Shown piece after piece: positions 1 through 8,625 of a DNA stretch of 64,000 nt. The translations under genes were made by a program, and so were the position numbers. Source of the stretch: Armatimonadota bacterium (GTDB lineage Bacteria; Armatimonadota; Fimbriimonadia; Fimbriimonadales; Fimbriimonadaceae); assembly GCA_016125185.1 (NCBI GenBank), contig WGMG01000002.1, forward strand, positions 310,001 through 374,000, given 5' to 3'. How positions within the stretch are numbered: position 1 is the stretch's first letter; each line of letters begins with the position of its first letter. The notes beneath the pieces are model-generated. The model was given only the letters and a program-made list of their open reading frames with translations. It ran no database searches and was not told the DNA's origin.

Positions 1-98
1 TGCGCCGATCGCAGATTATCGACAAGTTGAAGAGCCACGCGCTTCGAGTGGGAGAGCTCTCCGCGCGGGCTCGAGGTAAGGAAAAGGATTTTCTTCAT
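1..98 (-). CDS. azoR: FMN-dependent NADH-azoreductase, N-terminus only
   Basis: Partial gene running off the left edge; 32 codons are visible from an ATG at 98. The peptide begins MKKILFLTSSPRG and continues ELSHSK, which matches the start of the AzoR/AcpD flavodoxin-fold family: a first beta strand followed by the FMN-phosphate loop SSPRG.xSxS. Family members reduce azo dyes and quinones with NADH. The gene is divergent from the TetR gene at 248, a common arrangement for quinone- or electrophile-inducible azoreductases, so TetR control is likely. The ribosome-binding site is weak. The identification rests on about 30 residues. Confidence 0.72.
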   Translation of the reverse strand, partial: MKKILFLTSSPRGELSHSKRVALQLVDNLRSA

Positions 99-151
99 AG
101 TCGCTGGTTCCGCTGCCTACCATTTCCGTCAGGCGATGGTTAAGCAACAGA

Positions 152-169
152 TGTCGTATAACTACGATA
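152..169. promoter_or_regulatory. Candidate TetR operator in the azoR/tetR intergenic region
   Basis: TGTCGTA-taac-TACGATA is an 18-bp near-palindrome with one mismatched pair. It sits between the two divergent starts at 98 and 248. An extra ACGACA at 173-178 also mirrors TGTCGT at 152-157. The size and placement suit a TetR-family operator; binding is inferred. Confidence 0.45.
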
Positions 170-247
170 GGCACGACAAAACTCTGACCATCACATTGGC
201 CCGTCTGTCGCCTAAGCAACACAATCGACCAACTGTCGCGAAAAAAG

Positions 248-823
248 ATGGAATGTCCCAATCAAACAACCGATCCCCGCGTGAAAAGAACCCGCGCTCT
301 GCTCCAAAATGCCCTGCGGGACTTGCTTCGCGAGCGAGCCATTTCCGATATCTCGGTGCTCGACATCGCCGAACGCGCCACCGTCAATCGCGCGACGTTT
401 TACGCCCACTTCGACGACAAACAGGCTATCATGACTAGCGTGCTCAGGGACGACCTGCACCAAGCCTTTCAAGCCCAGTTTCCCGAGTGCCCGGACTTCA
501 ACCGCGCCAACGTCCTCAAGGTCGCCATCGTGGTCTACAAGTTCCTCTACTCGCTTCGGTCCAACTGCCCCGCTACCGCCCGTGAAATCACAGGCCCGCT
601 ATCGAGCGCCGTGCAGGAAACCGTTTTCGACATGATGATGTACTGGTCCAAGCATCATCCGCCCGTCGGCATTCCTGATGGCTACACCGTCGAATCCCTG
701 GCGACCGTTCTGAGTTGGAGCATCTTTGGTGGCGCGTCCCAATGGGCACAAAGCGACCGCAAAACGACCGCCGAAAAGCACGCTTCTGGCCTTCTTGATC
801 TGATCTTTCGCGAAGCGGCTTAG
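248..823 (+). CDS. TetR/AcrR-family transcriptional regulator
   Basis: A 191-residue one-domain repressor of normal TetR length. Residues 12-60 form the helix-turn-helix, with the typical order of a helix (RALLQNALRDLL), the segment DISVLDIAERATVNRATFY, and AHFDDKQAI, which closely follows the family's 'T..DIA..AGVS..TFY.HF..K' pattern. The C-terminal all-helical part would bind an unknown ligand. It is divergent from the azoreductase gene, so it probably represses that gene and itself. The ATG at 248 has no strong Shine-Dalgarno sequence. The stop overlaps the convergent ATP-grasp stop by 4 bp. Confidence 0.9.
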   Translation: MECPNQTTDPRVKRTRALLQNALRDLLRERAISDISVLDIAERATVNRATFYAHFDDKQAIMTSVLRDDLHQAFQAQFPECPDFNRANVLKVAIVVYKFLYSLRSNCPATAREITGPLSSAVQETVFDMMMYWSKHHPPVGIPDGYTVESLATVLSWSIFGGASQWAQSDRKTTAEKHASGLLDLIFREAA

Positions 824-1653
824 GACAAGAGAGCTTCCGCACGTCGCACAAAGACATCAAGTGCGTCCGGCTTCTGGCGAAAGAACAACGAGGGCTCGAT
901 CATCTCCAACTCCGATAAAACCCACTTCCCGTCAGCGTCCATCATCAGGTCCACGCGGGCGTACAGAACTCGGTCTCGAACCGGCTCGACGATTCGCTTC
1001 GCCAGTTCGGCGAACTCGGCCGATACTTCAAATGGTCCCTCGACATTCTCCTCACCGTCCGCATATCGAGGATGCTTGTGGATGCGATGGCTCGGCTCGC
1101 CTCCGATCATGATGATCGATTGCTCGCCCACTGTCTCCACCGAGGCAACGAACGGCTGAATCATGAACTCTCGCTCCGGGTTCTGCGACCCCAACCACGC
1201 GATCGCCGATTCGATATCCGCCGGTTCAAACACCCGTGTATCCATCGAGCCGACCCCAATCGTCGGCTTGATCACGGACTTCTCGGTAAGCATCTCGGCT
1301 AAGCGTCCTGCCTCCGAGGGCCAAATCCATACGCTCGGCACGACCGGAACTCCGCGTGCCTCCATATCTGCCAGGTACCGCTTGTTTAGGTTGCCTAGCA
1401 TGATGTCCGGCGGATTCAAGAGGCGAGTCTTATTTCCCGTTTCGCGAATCCACGTGGCGAAGTCCTCAACCACGTCCGGGTAGTTCCAGGTTGATCGAAC
1501 GATCACGCCGTCGTACTCCGATAGGTCTCGACTTGGAGCCTCCCACGGCTCCATCTTCACCTCGTGGCCGCGGCGTCGAAACGCCTCAAGTGTAATCTCC
1601 TCGTCGTGATCGACCTCGGGGATCGTCGTGCAAGTAGCGATCGCGATCTTCAT
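820..1653 (-). CDS. ATP-grasp protein, DcsG/RimK-like
   Basis: A 277-residue cytosolic protein resembling the ATP-grasp ligases related to DcsG of D-cycloserine synthesis. Visible pieces are an N-terminal Rossmann-like strand (MKIAIATCT), the family-typical IVRSTWNY near residue 51, the central nucleotide-binding strand [11 protein letters not shown], and the C-terminal metal-binding block [19 protein letters not shown] followed by IEPSLFF. ATP-grasp enzymes join a carboxylate to an amine or thiol; the substrate cannot be told here. It overlaps galT by 4 bp (ATGA), so it is translationally coupled to it. No other cycloserine genes are nearby, so a real DcsG role is unlikely. Confidence 0.75.
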   Translation of the reverse strand: MKIAIATCTTIPEVDHDEEITLEAFRRRGHEVKMEPWEAPSRDLSEYDGVIVRSTWNYPDVVEDFATWIRETGNKTRLLNPPDIMLGNLNKRYLADMEARGVPVVPSVWIWPSEAGRLAEMLTEKSVIKPTIGVGSMDTRVFEPADIESAIAWLGSQNPEREFMIQPFVASVETVGEQSIIMIGGEPSHRIHKHPRYADGEENVEGPFEVSAEFAELAKRIVEPVRDRVLYARVDLMMDADGKWVLSELEMIEPSLFFRQKPDALDVFVRRAEALLS

Positions 1654-2681
1654 GCTTGCTTGTAGTGAACGGACGATACGTCGCGCAGCCGCGACGCCGC
1701 CTGCTCAGCCGTCAGATCGCGCTGTGGCTCCGCCATCATCTCGTATCCCACCATGAACTTCTTCACCGATGCCGACCGCAGGAGCGGCGGATAGAAGTGC
1801 GCATGCAGAGTCCACGCCTGCGGCTGGTCGATGCTTTTCGGTGCGTTGTGCCAGCCCATGCTGTACGGAAAGCTCGTCTCAAAGAGGTTGTCGTACCGAA
1901 TCAATAACTGCGACATCACATTCGGCAAGTCGGCTCGAACGGCGTCCGACATATCCAGCAGCGTCGGCACCGACCGCTTCGGCAACAGGAGAATTTCAAA
2001 CGGCCAAACCGCCCAAAACGGGACCAGTGCGGCCCAATGCTCCGTCTCTACCACAACTCGCTCACGTCTGGCAAGTTCTTCGTCAATAACCGACTGAAGC
2101 ATCGGAATTCCATGTTTTTGGAAGTACTGAAGCTGGGATTTCGTTTCATTTTGTGCCAAAGTTGGCGCAACATCGCTGGCCCAAATCTGTCCGTGCGGAT
2201 GCGGATTCGAACAGCCCATCACCGCCCCCTTGTTCTCGAAAATCTGCACCCATTCGTACTTCGCCGAGAGCTCTCGATACTGGTCGCACCAAACCGAAAC
2301 CACGCTTGAAATTTCTTCCGTCGACATCTCCGCCAATGTCAAGTCGTGACGCGGCGAAAAACAGATCACCCGACACTCACCCGTCACCGGCTCAGCATGA
2401 AATAGCGGATGACCGCCCGGCTCAACCGTCGCCGACTCACTCAGCAGGGCCGAATAGTCGTTCTGAAAAACAAACGTGGAGTCGTAAGCCGGATTCGTTT
2501 CCCCATTCGCCCGCGTGTTTCCAGGACACAGATAGCAAGTCGGATCGTACGAAGGCCGATCCTCCACCCCTGCTTCCCGTTGCCCCTGCCATGGCCGCTG
2601 AGTGCGGTGGGGCGACACCAAAACCCATTCGTCGAGCAATGGGTTATACCGGCGATGTGGATAGCTTTCGAGGTTTGCCAC
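1650..2681 (-). CDS. galT: Galactose-1-phosphate uridylyltransferase
   Basis: GalT swaps UMP between UDP-glucose and galactose-1-phosphate in the Leloir pathway. The 343-residue length is normal. Near residues 46-52 is CYLCPGN, the zinc-site cysteine pair. Near residue 162 is the active-site HPHGQ, where the middle His is uridylylated. [11 protein letters not shown] and [12 protein letters not shown] are the C-terminal family signatures. The start is a GTG at 2681, preceded by only a weak AGG. It is probably cotranscribed with the DUF6886-like gene 24 bp upstream and the ATP-grasp gene downstream. No galK or galE is visible in the window. Confidence 0.93.
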   Translation of the reverse strand: MANLESYPHRRYNPLLDEWVLVSPHRTQRPWQGQREAGVEDRPSYDPTCYLCPGNTRANGETNPAYDSTFVFQNDYSALLSESATVEPGGHPLFHAEPVTGECRVICFSPRHDLTLAEMSTEEISSVVSVWCDQYRELSAKYEWVQIFENKGAVMGCSNPHPHGQIWASDVAPTLAQNETKSQLQYFQKHGIPMLQSVIDEELARRERVVVETEHWAALVPFWAVWPFEILLLPKRSVPTLLDMSDAVRADLPNVMSQLLIRYDNLFETSFPYSMGWHNAPKSIDQPQAWTLHAHFYPPLLRSASVKKFMVGYEMMAEPQRDLTAEQAASRLRDVSSVHYKQA

Positions 2682-2705
2682 GCGAGAAGAAAGAGTACCT
2701 GGCGA

Positions 2706-3272
2706 TCACCGAGCCCGAGGGGCCACTGGCTTGCCACCTTCATGCTCCCAATCCGGCAACAGCGACATCCGAATCATCGAGACATGCAAAGTGGTTCGAA
2801 ACTGCTTCTTGTCGAAGTCGAAGAACTCCCGCGCGGCTTCGGCCAGCGAAGGCACAACCTCTACTTCGATCCCTTGCCGCCGCAGGGCCTCCTGCATGTC
2901 GAAAATAATCTCAATGCTAGTCGGAACCACGTCCTGACGGCTCACCCACACTCCATGGTCTTGGCAGTCGATAAATCCCTGCGCGGGATCGAATTCGTAT
3001 CGGAAGATGGTCTCCCGGTGCAAAGCCTCCTCAAACTCCCGGTCGATCAGCAGCCGCATCCGGCCAGGACCCGAAAACGCTTCTCGATCCGCCGCCGAAG
3101 TCGTGTTCGTGGGCCAGAGGCCGATCCGTGGGCAGTCGCGCGGAAACAGGTAGAGCGGCGAATGCCACTCGTCGATGGCATAGACCAAAGGCTCCGCGCC
3201 AGGGTGCCGCACTGGCGGACGCGGAGAAAACCTCAAGATATCGCCTCGATCGCTGAAATGAAAGAGCCCCAC
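2706..3272 (-). CDS. DUF6886-like protein
   Basis: A 188-residue protein with a start GLFHFSDRGDILRFSPRPP and a following block YAIDEWHSPLYLFPRDCPR. I associate this layout with the DUF6886 family of small cytosolic proteins of unknown function; the match is from memory and moderate. The C-terminal half (residues 120-180) is an ordinary alpha/beta sequence with no known active site. The start is GTG at 3270-3272, and that codon lies exactly in the loop of a perfect 10-bp hairpin (3260-3282). It is followed by galT after 24 bp, so it may belong to sugar metabolism. Confidence 0.65.
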   Translation of the reverse strand: MGLFHFSDRGDILRFSPRPPVRHPGAEPLVYAIDEWHSPLYLFPRDCPRIGLWPTNTTSAADREAFSGPGRMRLLIDREFEEALHRETIFRYEFDPAQGFIDCQDHGVWVSRQDVVPTSIEIIFDMQEALRRQGIEVEVVPSLAEAAREFFDFDKKQFRTTLHVSMIRMSLLPDWEHEGGKPVAPRAR

Positions 3273-3282
3273 GGGCTCTTTC
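3260..3282 (-). terminator. 10-bp hairpin: end of the response-regulator operon and start of the DUF6886 gene
   Basis: GAAAGAGCCC / GGGCTCTTTC form a perfect 10-bp stem with a 3-nt loop. It begins 10 nt after the stop codon of the response regulator (3293), as an intrinsic terminator would, but lacks a T-run. The loop is the GTG start codon of the next gene, so it could also act as an attenuator or hide the start. Confidence 0.6.
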
Positions 3283-3292
3283 TACCCCAGGA

Positions 3293-4438
3293 TTACGCGG
3301 CTTCGGATTTTGACAGGACTTGAACTCGAATCGGCTTGGCGAACGCGCTGTCGCCAAAATTGCGGATTCGTTCCACCAGACTCTCCGTGACGCGGTAGCC
3401 ACGCGGCGCAAACAGACTGCCGTTCGGAAGTACGATGTCCTCCAGAATCACCATATCGACCCGGAGCTTCGAAGCTGGCAGCGCCGTTTGATCCCCCGAT
3501 TCTTCCGTGTCGTGGCAAACCTGCCCGAGAATCTCCAGAAGACTCAAATCGAACTCGTTTCCGAAGTGTCCGAGTCGCTGGATGGCTTCCTCAGCCGTCG
3601 ATCCTGTCGACGTGAATCGCTCATACATCGTCGCGATCTTCAAGATTTGTGCAAGTTGAAGGGCGGTTCCTGGCGCACCCGGAATAGGGTGGTCGTGGCA
3701 GGGCAGGCTTAATTCGAGGATTTCTCGAATTCCTTCCAAGCGAGGAATATGCTCGATGAGCTTTACACCCACAAGCGGAAGCTGCTCGATCTGCTTTTGC
3801 TCGGGAAAGGTCAAGTCCTTGCCCAGGCAGATTCGATCCATCAGTTCGTGAGGCAAAGTAATCAACCCAAGTTGAGCGACCACCGCCGCGATTTCAACTT
3901 GCCAGCGGTTTTCCAAGTGCAATTTTGCACCCATGTCCCGCACCGTCTTCTTGATGCGATTAGCACGCCCAAACAGATTCGGGCTGATCAATCCCATAAC
4001 ATCTGCCATCGCCGAAATGCTGCCGAGAAGCGTCTTCTCTAGCAGAACCTTTTCCGCCGTCATCAACCGATGTTGTTGGTAAGCCGCCTGAAAGGAACTT
4101 ATGAGCTCCGGCGGCGCGCAAGGCTTTTTCAGAAATCGGAAAATATGCCCCTCATTGACGGCCAGAATGGCCGAATTGAGGTCTGTCTCACCGGTTAAGA
4201 GCATGCGGACGGTTGACGGATGCGATGTCGAGACCTGTTGTAGGAATTCGGCTCCGTTCATGTTCGGCATTCGCATGTCCGATAGCACCACGGCCACATC
4301 CGGCTTGCGTTGCAAGATTTCGAGTCCCTCGGCTCCCGAGGTCGCTGTCAGCACGTCGAATTGCCGACCCAAAGTCAGGGCCAGCGAGTCCAAAATCATC
4401 GGTTCGTCGTCGACACAGAGAATTGTTGGTTTCATCAC
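3293..4438 (-). CDS. Response regulator with degenerate HD-GYP-like output domain
   Basis: Residues 1-125 are a receiver domain: acidic pair DDE at 10-12, phosphoacceptor Asp54 in LSDMRMP, switch Thr in LLTGE and Lys in FLKKP. Residues 140-340 align by eye with HD-GYP phosphodiesterase domains, but the catalytic motifs are gone. The usual LLHDIGKIG reads VVAQLGLIT, and the HHExxDGxGYP stretch reads LSLPCHDHPIPG. It is therefore unlikely to hydrolyse cyclic-di-GMP and may be a binding or scaffold domain. It lies 5 bp after the HDOD response regulator and is last in a four-gene operon led by the RedB-like gene. Confidence 0.83.
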   Translation of the reverse strand: MMKPTILCVDDEPMILDSLALTLGRQFDVLTATSGAEGLEILQRKPDVAVVLSDMRMPNMNGAEFLQQVSTSHPSTVRMLLTGETDLNSAILAVNEGHIFRFLKKPCAPPELISSFQAAYQQHRLMTAEKVLLEKTLLGSISAMADVMGLISPNLFGRANRIKKTVRDMGAKLHLENRWQVEIAAVVAQLGLITLPHELMDRICLGKDLTFPEQKQIEQLPLVGVKLIEHIPRLEGIREILELSLPCHDHPIPGAPGTALQLAQILKIATMYERFTSTGSTAEEAIQRLGHFGNEFDLSLLEILGQVCHDTEESGDQTALPASKLRVDMVILEDIVLPNGSLFAPRGYRVTESLVERIRNFGDSAFAKPIRVQVLSKSEAA

Positions 4439-4443
4439 ACTCC

Positions 4444-5625
4444 TTAAGCGGCCTGAAGGTCCGTGTCATCCATGGCCAGCCAATCCTTGATAACGGTCTC
4501 CATCTGGTGGAGGTCGATGAACTCCCAATTCAGCTTGGCCAATATTTCTTCCTGAGACTGTCCAGGGTTTGCGGCAACGACGTCGGCCAGATGAACGGCC
4601 GCCATCACAAAGGGATCGATCGTCGCCTCATCGGGCGTATGATGGCAGGTCACCGCCTCCACGACCGTCATCGGCGTTCCCCACAAAGCGAGCAGGTGAC
4701 CGCCTATTTCGGCATGGGTCACACCAAGGCTTCGAATCTCCAAATCAAGAAGTTCTTCAGTCGAGACAAATGGATCCAACGCCATTTTGTAGATCGACGC
4801 ATGAGCCCCTGCGGAAACGATAAGCCCGACATCTCTCAAAAGCGCCGATGTCATCGCGACCGAAAAGTCAGCCCGTTCAGACATATAGAGGGCGGCCAGC
4901 TTCGCACCATGAAATGCTTCGTCGTAGGTCTTATCGATGAGCCGTGAAATCTGATGCATCGACGCATTGCTGCTAAAGACGTCGTTCGCCATGGCCAAAG
5001 CCTGAGTACTCTCCAAGCCGACGCAAGAAACCGCCTCAGCGATGCTCGTGACCTCCCTTGTGCGCCCCATCACCGCCGAATTTGCCACCTGCAATACACG
5101 AGCGCTCAGGCCGGGGTCGTGCTCGACGATCTCGGAGACTTCGCGAAGCGAAGTTTGGCTAGAGGCCATGATCTGCCCAATTTTTTGAGCCGTCTTGGGG
5201 GCACTGGGCACGCTCCTAGCGGCACTGACAAGCTGTCGTACTTCCTCGCTTTGAATTCGCTCATGCAGGGAGCAGGTGCGATCCAGCAGTGACAATAGGT
5301 CGGTCGGACTGCACGGCTTGTAAATAAACTGGTGAGTGACGGGAATCGCGCGCAGAATGGCATCGCGGTCCGCTTGGCCCGTTAGAATGAACCGAGTCAT
5401 GTACGGATACATCTCCTGAATCTTCGTCAGGAGGCTGGCGCCATCCATGCCCGGCATCCGCATGTCCGACACGATAATGTCGAACTTGGCTTTCGACAAA
5501 ACGTCCAGGGCCTCGGGGCCTGACTGAGCGAACGCCAACTTCCATTGGCTCGTCCGCTTGCGGAGCGAGTTTCGTATCCCCTCAAGGATATTCACCTCAT
5601 CGTCTACAAAAAGAATCGATATCAT
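4444..5625 (-). CDS. Response regulator with HDOD output domain
   Basis: A 393-residue two-domain protein. Residues 1-120 are a CheY-like receiver (FVDDE, Asp54 in VSDMRMPGMDG, FILTGQ, IYKPC). Residues 145-345 are an HDOD domain, recognisable by VPSAPKTAQKIGQIM, VEHDPGLSARVLQVANSA, SIAEAVSCVGLE and the C-terminal HAEIGGHLLALWG. HDOD is a metal-free relative of HD domains used in signalling; it has no known catalysis. Its start overlaps the histidine-kinase stop by 4 bp, so the kinase is the natural phosphodonor. Together with the next gene, one kinase seems to feed two different regulators. Confidence 0.9.
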   Translation of the reverse strand: MISILFVDDEVNILEGIRNSLRKRTSQWKLAFAQSGPEALDVLSKAKFDIIVSDMRMPGMDGASLLTKIQEMYPYMTRFILTGQADRDAILRAIPVTHQFIYKPCSPTDLLSLLDRTCSLHERIQSEEVRQLVSAARSVPSAPKTAQKIGQIMASSQTSLREVSEIVEHDPGLSARVLQVANSAVMGRTREVTSIAEAVSCVGLESTQALAMANDVFSSNASMHQISRLIDKTYDEAFHGAKLAALYMSERADFSVAMTSALLRDVGLIVSAGAHASIYKMALDPFVSTEELLDLEIRSLGVTHAEIGGHLLALWGTPMTVVEAVTCHHTPDEATIDPFVMAAVHLADVVAANPGQSQEEILAKLNWEFIDLHQMETVIKDWLAMDDTDLQAA

Positions 5626-7178
5626 GCTGCCTCTGCTTGATTGGTTCGTTCAATGGGGATGGTCAGGCGGAAGCTTGTCCCTTCCCCAACTTTGGACTCG
5701 ATGGCAACCGTGCCACCGAGCTTTTGCACCACGACGCCATGGACCACCGCTAGTCCCTGCCCCGTGCCACGCCCGACCGCCTTCGTAGTGAAGAACGGCT
5801 CGAAAATGCGATCAAGGTTCTCTTCGGGAACTCCACAGCCCGTATCCCGAACCTCGATCAAAACGTTTTCGTCCTGAGCGTATGTGCGAATCGTAATAGT
5901 GCCCATCATCGATGGGTCGATGAGCTGCTCGGAGATCGCGTGAGCAGCATTGATGATCAGGTTGATCAGAACCTGGTTGATCTCGCCTGCATGGCAGGTC
6001 ACCAACGGAATATTTCCGAGATCGGTCTCAATGTTGGCAATGTACTTGTACTCGTTGCGGCAGACGACGAGGGTCGTTCGAATCGCCTCATTCAAGTCAG
6101 TCGGAACCATTTCTTGCCGATCTGGATAAGCAAACGACTTCATCGAACGAACAATCTTAGCCACTCGGTTAAGACCGTCCGTCGAGCGTTCCAACGCCTG
6201 GGGTAGATTCTCGCGGAGGTATCCGACTTCAGATTCGGCCACCATTTGATGAACCCACTCAAGTAGGCGTGCGCCTTCTTCTTCGGTTACTCCCTCTGGT
6301 GTATTCGTCTCTAGCTTTTCGACCAAACCCAAAAGATCGGAGACTCCTTCTCGCGCAAAATGCACGCTGTCCGTCACGTACTGGATTGGCGTGTTGATCT
6401 CATGGGCGATACCAGAGGCTAGTCGTCCAACCGACTCCAGCTTTTGAGCCTGTAGGAGTTCAAGCTGCAGCTTTTCGCGCATTGTGCTCGATTCGAGCAG
6501 TTCGGCCGTCTTGGTCTCAACTTCTTCCTGAATCTTGTCTTGGATCGACTCAAGTTCGGCTTGGCGCTCCGCGCCGACTTCTAGTTCTCGGAAGCCGCGA
6601 AGACATGCCATCACCAAGAAGATATCTTCGAATACCACCCACGCCGAGTGTTCCAAAAAACGCCACCATTCCGGGCGCGACACGCCGTAGATTGACTCGG
6701 AAAAAATGTAGATTCCGGCAAAGTGGACAACCGCGATAATGACAGTCGCCGGTATCAACAGCTTCCAATTTCGATAGAACGAAATGAAGGCCAATGATCC
6801 GAAAACGTGGAAGTGTGTTTCGATCCGCCCGCCGGTCAAATGGATGAGCAGAATTGACCAGAATGCTTGCGCAATGGTCACCACGTAGCGCGTGGTCGCG
6901 TTGTTGCCGTGCTTTCGGAGCAGCCAGACAGGAAAGAGAGTGAGTGTGCCCCCAAGAACAATGGCCGTCTCCAGATGAAAATTAAGGCTTCGCTGATGAC
7001 CAGACCACGTGTAAGGTGAAACGAAGGCAGCTAGGACAATGGCGAGCACCCACTCGGCCACCAAGACGTACACGAAGATGCGATCGGTATCCCGGTAAAG
7101 CTCGCTCAAATTCGACTTGAGAATGGCCCGCCCAAGGCTGGTTCGTTTGAAGTCGGATCGTAGGGAGGAAAACTTCAT
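5622..7178 (-). CDS. Membrane sensor histidine kinase
   Basis: A 518-residue membrane kinase. Residues 33-195 hold about five or six transmembrane segments with the conserved loop GGRIETHFHVFGSLAF near 116-132, whose His and Glu residues may bind a metal or cofactor. Residues 200-250 are a coiled-coil linker. The phosphoacceptor is His259 in GIAHEINTPIQYV. The ATPase domain shows the N box (NLIINAAHAI), DTGCGVPEENLDRIFEPFFTT and GTGQGLAV. It follows the RedB-like gene by 9 bp and overlaps the HDOD regulator by 4 bp. What it senses is unknown; the neighbouring thioredoxin-fold protein hints at redox or metals. Confidence 0.93.
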   Translation of the reverse strand: MKFSSLRSDFKRTSLGRAILKSNLSELYRDTDRIFVYVLVAEWVLAIVLAAFVSPYTWSGHQRSLNFHLETAIVLGGTLTLFPVWLLRKHGNNATTRYVVTIAQAFWSILLIHLTGGRIETHFHVFGSLAFISFYRNWKLLIPATVIIAVVHFAGIYIFSESIYGVSRPEWWRFLEHSAWVVFEDIFLVMACLRGFRELEVGAERQAELESIQDKIQEEVETKTAELLESSTMREKLQLELLQAQKLESVGRLASGIAHEINTPIQYVTDSVHFAREGVSDLLGLVEKLETNTPEGVTEEEGARLLEWVHQMVAESEVGYLRENLPQALERSTDGLNRVAKIVRSMKSFAYPDRQEMVPTDLNEAIRTTLVVCRNEYKYIANIETDLGNIPLVTCHAGEINQVLINLIINAAHAISEQLIDPSMMGTITIRTYAQDENVLIEVRDTGCGVPEENLDRIFEPFFTTKAVGRGTGQGLAVVHGVVVQKLGGTVAIESKVGEGTSFRLTIPIERTNQAEAA

Positions 7179-7187
7179 CGACCAATC

Positions 7188-7835
7188 CTAAAGAAGTGAG
7201 CACCCGAAGACTGGTGCCTTCTGCAAAGACGTTGCGCCGTTCAGCGCGTTTTCGATAAGTTCTCGCTCTCGCCCGGTCCACGTCGCTCCCCGACCGGGAG
7301 TGACACCGCCTGAATACACGAGTTGCCCGGTTGCACTGTAGATGAAAGCCTGGCCGGAAGTCTTCGCGCCAAACTGCTTGGCCTCCACTCCGTCCTGATC
7401 CACCAATGTCGTGAGCCTGGGTTCGGCTTTGCAGTTTTGATAAAGGCGGGTCTCTTCCCACTTAGCTTCAACCCCTGCAGGTCGGACGAAGACGGCATAA
7501 AACTTTGCCTTTGGGTGTTTGGCGATCTGATCCTTGACGACATCAAAGCTTGCGTCGGAACAAGGGCAGTGCGGGTGCATAAAGATCAGAAAAGTCGGCA
7601 TCCCACATGCAGCCTGAATCTTCGATTGGGACGGCCATTGGCTAGACAAGGTACCGACCGGCGCTGGAGTCTGGGAGTATGCGCTCATGCGGGCGAAGCC
7701 GGCAACTGCGAAGACAAACCAAACTGCCGACAACATCGGAACCGAATACTTCGAAAAATACGTCATGGCCATGCGCCAGGCGTGTTGCTTGTGCACCCCA
7801 AAAAGCCCCTTAGCGCTACCAAAAATTGTCGGCAC
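7188..7835 (-). CDS. RedB-like thioredoxin-fold membrane-anchored protein
   Basis: A 215-residue protein with one N-terminal membrane anchor (about residues 31-50) and an exported thioredoxin-like domain. The active-site region reads HPHCPCS near residue 87, a CPC arrangement that I associate with RedB proteins found next to sensor kinases. Later parts (DQDGVEAKQFGAKTSGQAFIYS, YSGGVTPGRG) follow the thioredoxin fold. The GTG at 7835 has a distant GAGGAA; an ATG at 7772 is a possible alternative and keeps the anchor. It is the first gene of the signalling operon and is the likely sensor partner or redox input. Confidence 0.75.
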   Translation of the reverse strand: MPTIFGSAKGLFGVHKQHAWRMAMTYFSKYSVPMLSAVWFVFAVAGFARMSAYSQTPAPVGTLSSQWPSQSKIQAACGMPTFLIFMHPHCPCSDASFDVVKDQIAKHPKAKFYAVFVRPAGVEAKWEETRLYQNCKAEPRLTTLVDQDGVEAKQFGAKTSGQAFIYSATGQLVYSGGVTPGRGATWTGRERELIENALNGATSLQKAPVFGCSLL

Positions 7836-7944
7836 GCCTAAAGCGTTTCCTCATTGCCTGCGCGGGAAGATGAGAGAATGATTTATCACATACGGCATTC
7901 TTGCTAGCCCCATTTCCTTGTACTTCTGATTGAGAATCCTTTGC

Positions 7945-7950
7945 TACAAT
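7945..7950 (+). promoter_or_regulatory. -10 box of a leaderless promoter
   Basis: TACAAT is followed by 7 nt and then the ATG at 7958, so transcription should begin at or next to the start codon. No Shine-Dalgarno sequence is present. Confidence 0.55.
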
Positions 7951-7957
7951 ACATCGA

Positions 7958-8317
7958 ATGGACCACGCCGACCTACTCGCCGAGAACAATCGACTCATGC
8001 AGCAGCTTCTGGATTTCCATGCTGAGCAGAAGAGCGAAGCCGAGAAAGCAAAGTCCGATTTTGATGGTCGAATGGCCGAAATGAAGTCTCGTCGAGAGTC
8101 TGAGATGAACGCAAAACTCGCTGAAATAGGGGCATCGAAAGAAGCCGCTCAGGGTTCTGAAGAGGACTGGGAAAAGCGAATGAAAGATGCCCAACAACAG
8201 ACCCGCGAAAGGACGGAAGCCATCCTTGCCAAGGATCGACAATACAAGGATGAGCTCCTTCGAATTCTCGATGAGCAAACTTCCCTTCTCCGCCAAATCA
8301 GCGAGAAACTCGGATGA
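7958..8317 (+). CDS. Small coiled-coil protein, first of three
   Basis: I do not recognise a family. The 119 residues are strongly charged and helix-forming: a short N-terminal leucine-rich stretch (LLAENNRLMQQLLDFH), a long Glu/Lys/Arg-rich helix (25-90) and a C-terminal leucine-heptad segment (LLRILDEQTSLLRQISEKL). No signal peptide or membrane segment is seen. The stop overlaps the next start by 4 bp (ATGA). The leaderless -10 box at 7945 fixes the start. The whole operon looks designed to make small interacting helical proteins. Confidence 0.8.
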   Translation: MDHADLLAENNRLMQQLLDFHAEQKSEAEKAKSDFDGRMAEMKSRRESEMNAKLAEIGASKEAAQGSEEDWEKRMKDAQQQTRERTEAILAKDRQYKDELLRILDEQTSLLRQISEKLG

Positions 8318-8625
8318 CCGAAGAACAGCTCCTGGCGCAAAACAAGATGCTTCGCGAGCAGGTTGCGAGGATAGAGCGTCGGCGTACGACCGGCCAAATG
8401 ATGTCGTCGGTGATGTCTGCCTTTACGACCTTTAATAATGAGAACATTCCCGGATTGCTTGCTGGTCCCGAGGCAAGGGTGCGGCAATCGACGATCAAGC
8501 TTGAGGAATCGCTAGCGAAGATGGATGAGCGAGAAAAGGAAGCCGAAGCGAAAATTCAAGAGGGTCTTGCTCTTTTCCAGCGGCGAACCGACCTCCTCAA
8601 GGCATGGCTGGAGGCATTGAGCTAG
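8314..8625 (+). CDS. Small coiled-coil protein, second of three
   Basis: A 103-residue protein of unknown function. Its N-terminus (LLAQNKMLREQVARIERRR) echoes that of the preceding gene (LLAENNRLMQQLLD), so the two may be paralogous or share a docking helix. The middle has TGQMMSSVMSAFTTFNNENIPGLLAGPEARVRQ, which is less charged and may fold, followed by a long charged helix to the C-terminus. It overlaps both neighbours (4 bp upstream, 22 bp or 1 bp downstream), so expression is coupled. Confidence 0.8.
   Translation: MTEEQLLAQNKMLREQVARIERRRTTGQMMSSVMSAFTTFNNENIPGLLAGPEARVRQSTIKLEESLAKMDEREKEAEAKIQEGLALFQRRTDLLKAWLEALS

Noticed and set aside
820-1653. D-cycloserine biosynthesis gene (dcsG) as a real pathway member
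   Set aside because: Only the ATP-grasp family resemblance is present; no other cycloserine genes are in the neighbourhood.
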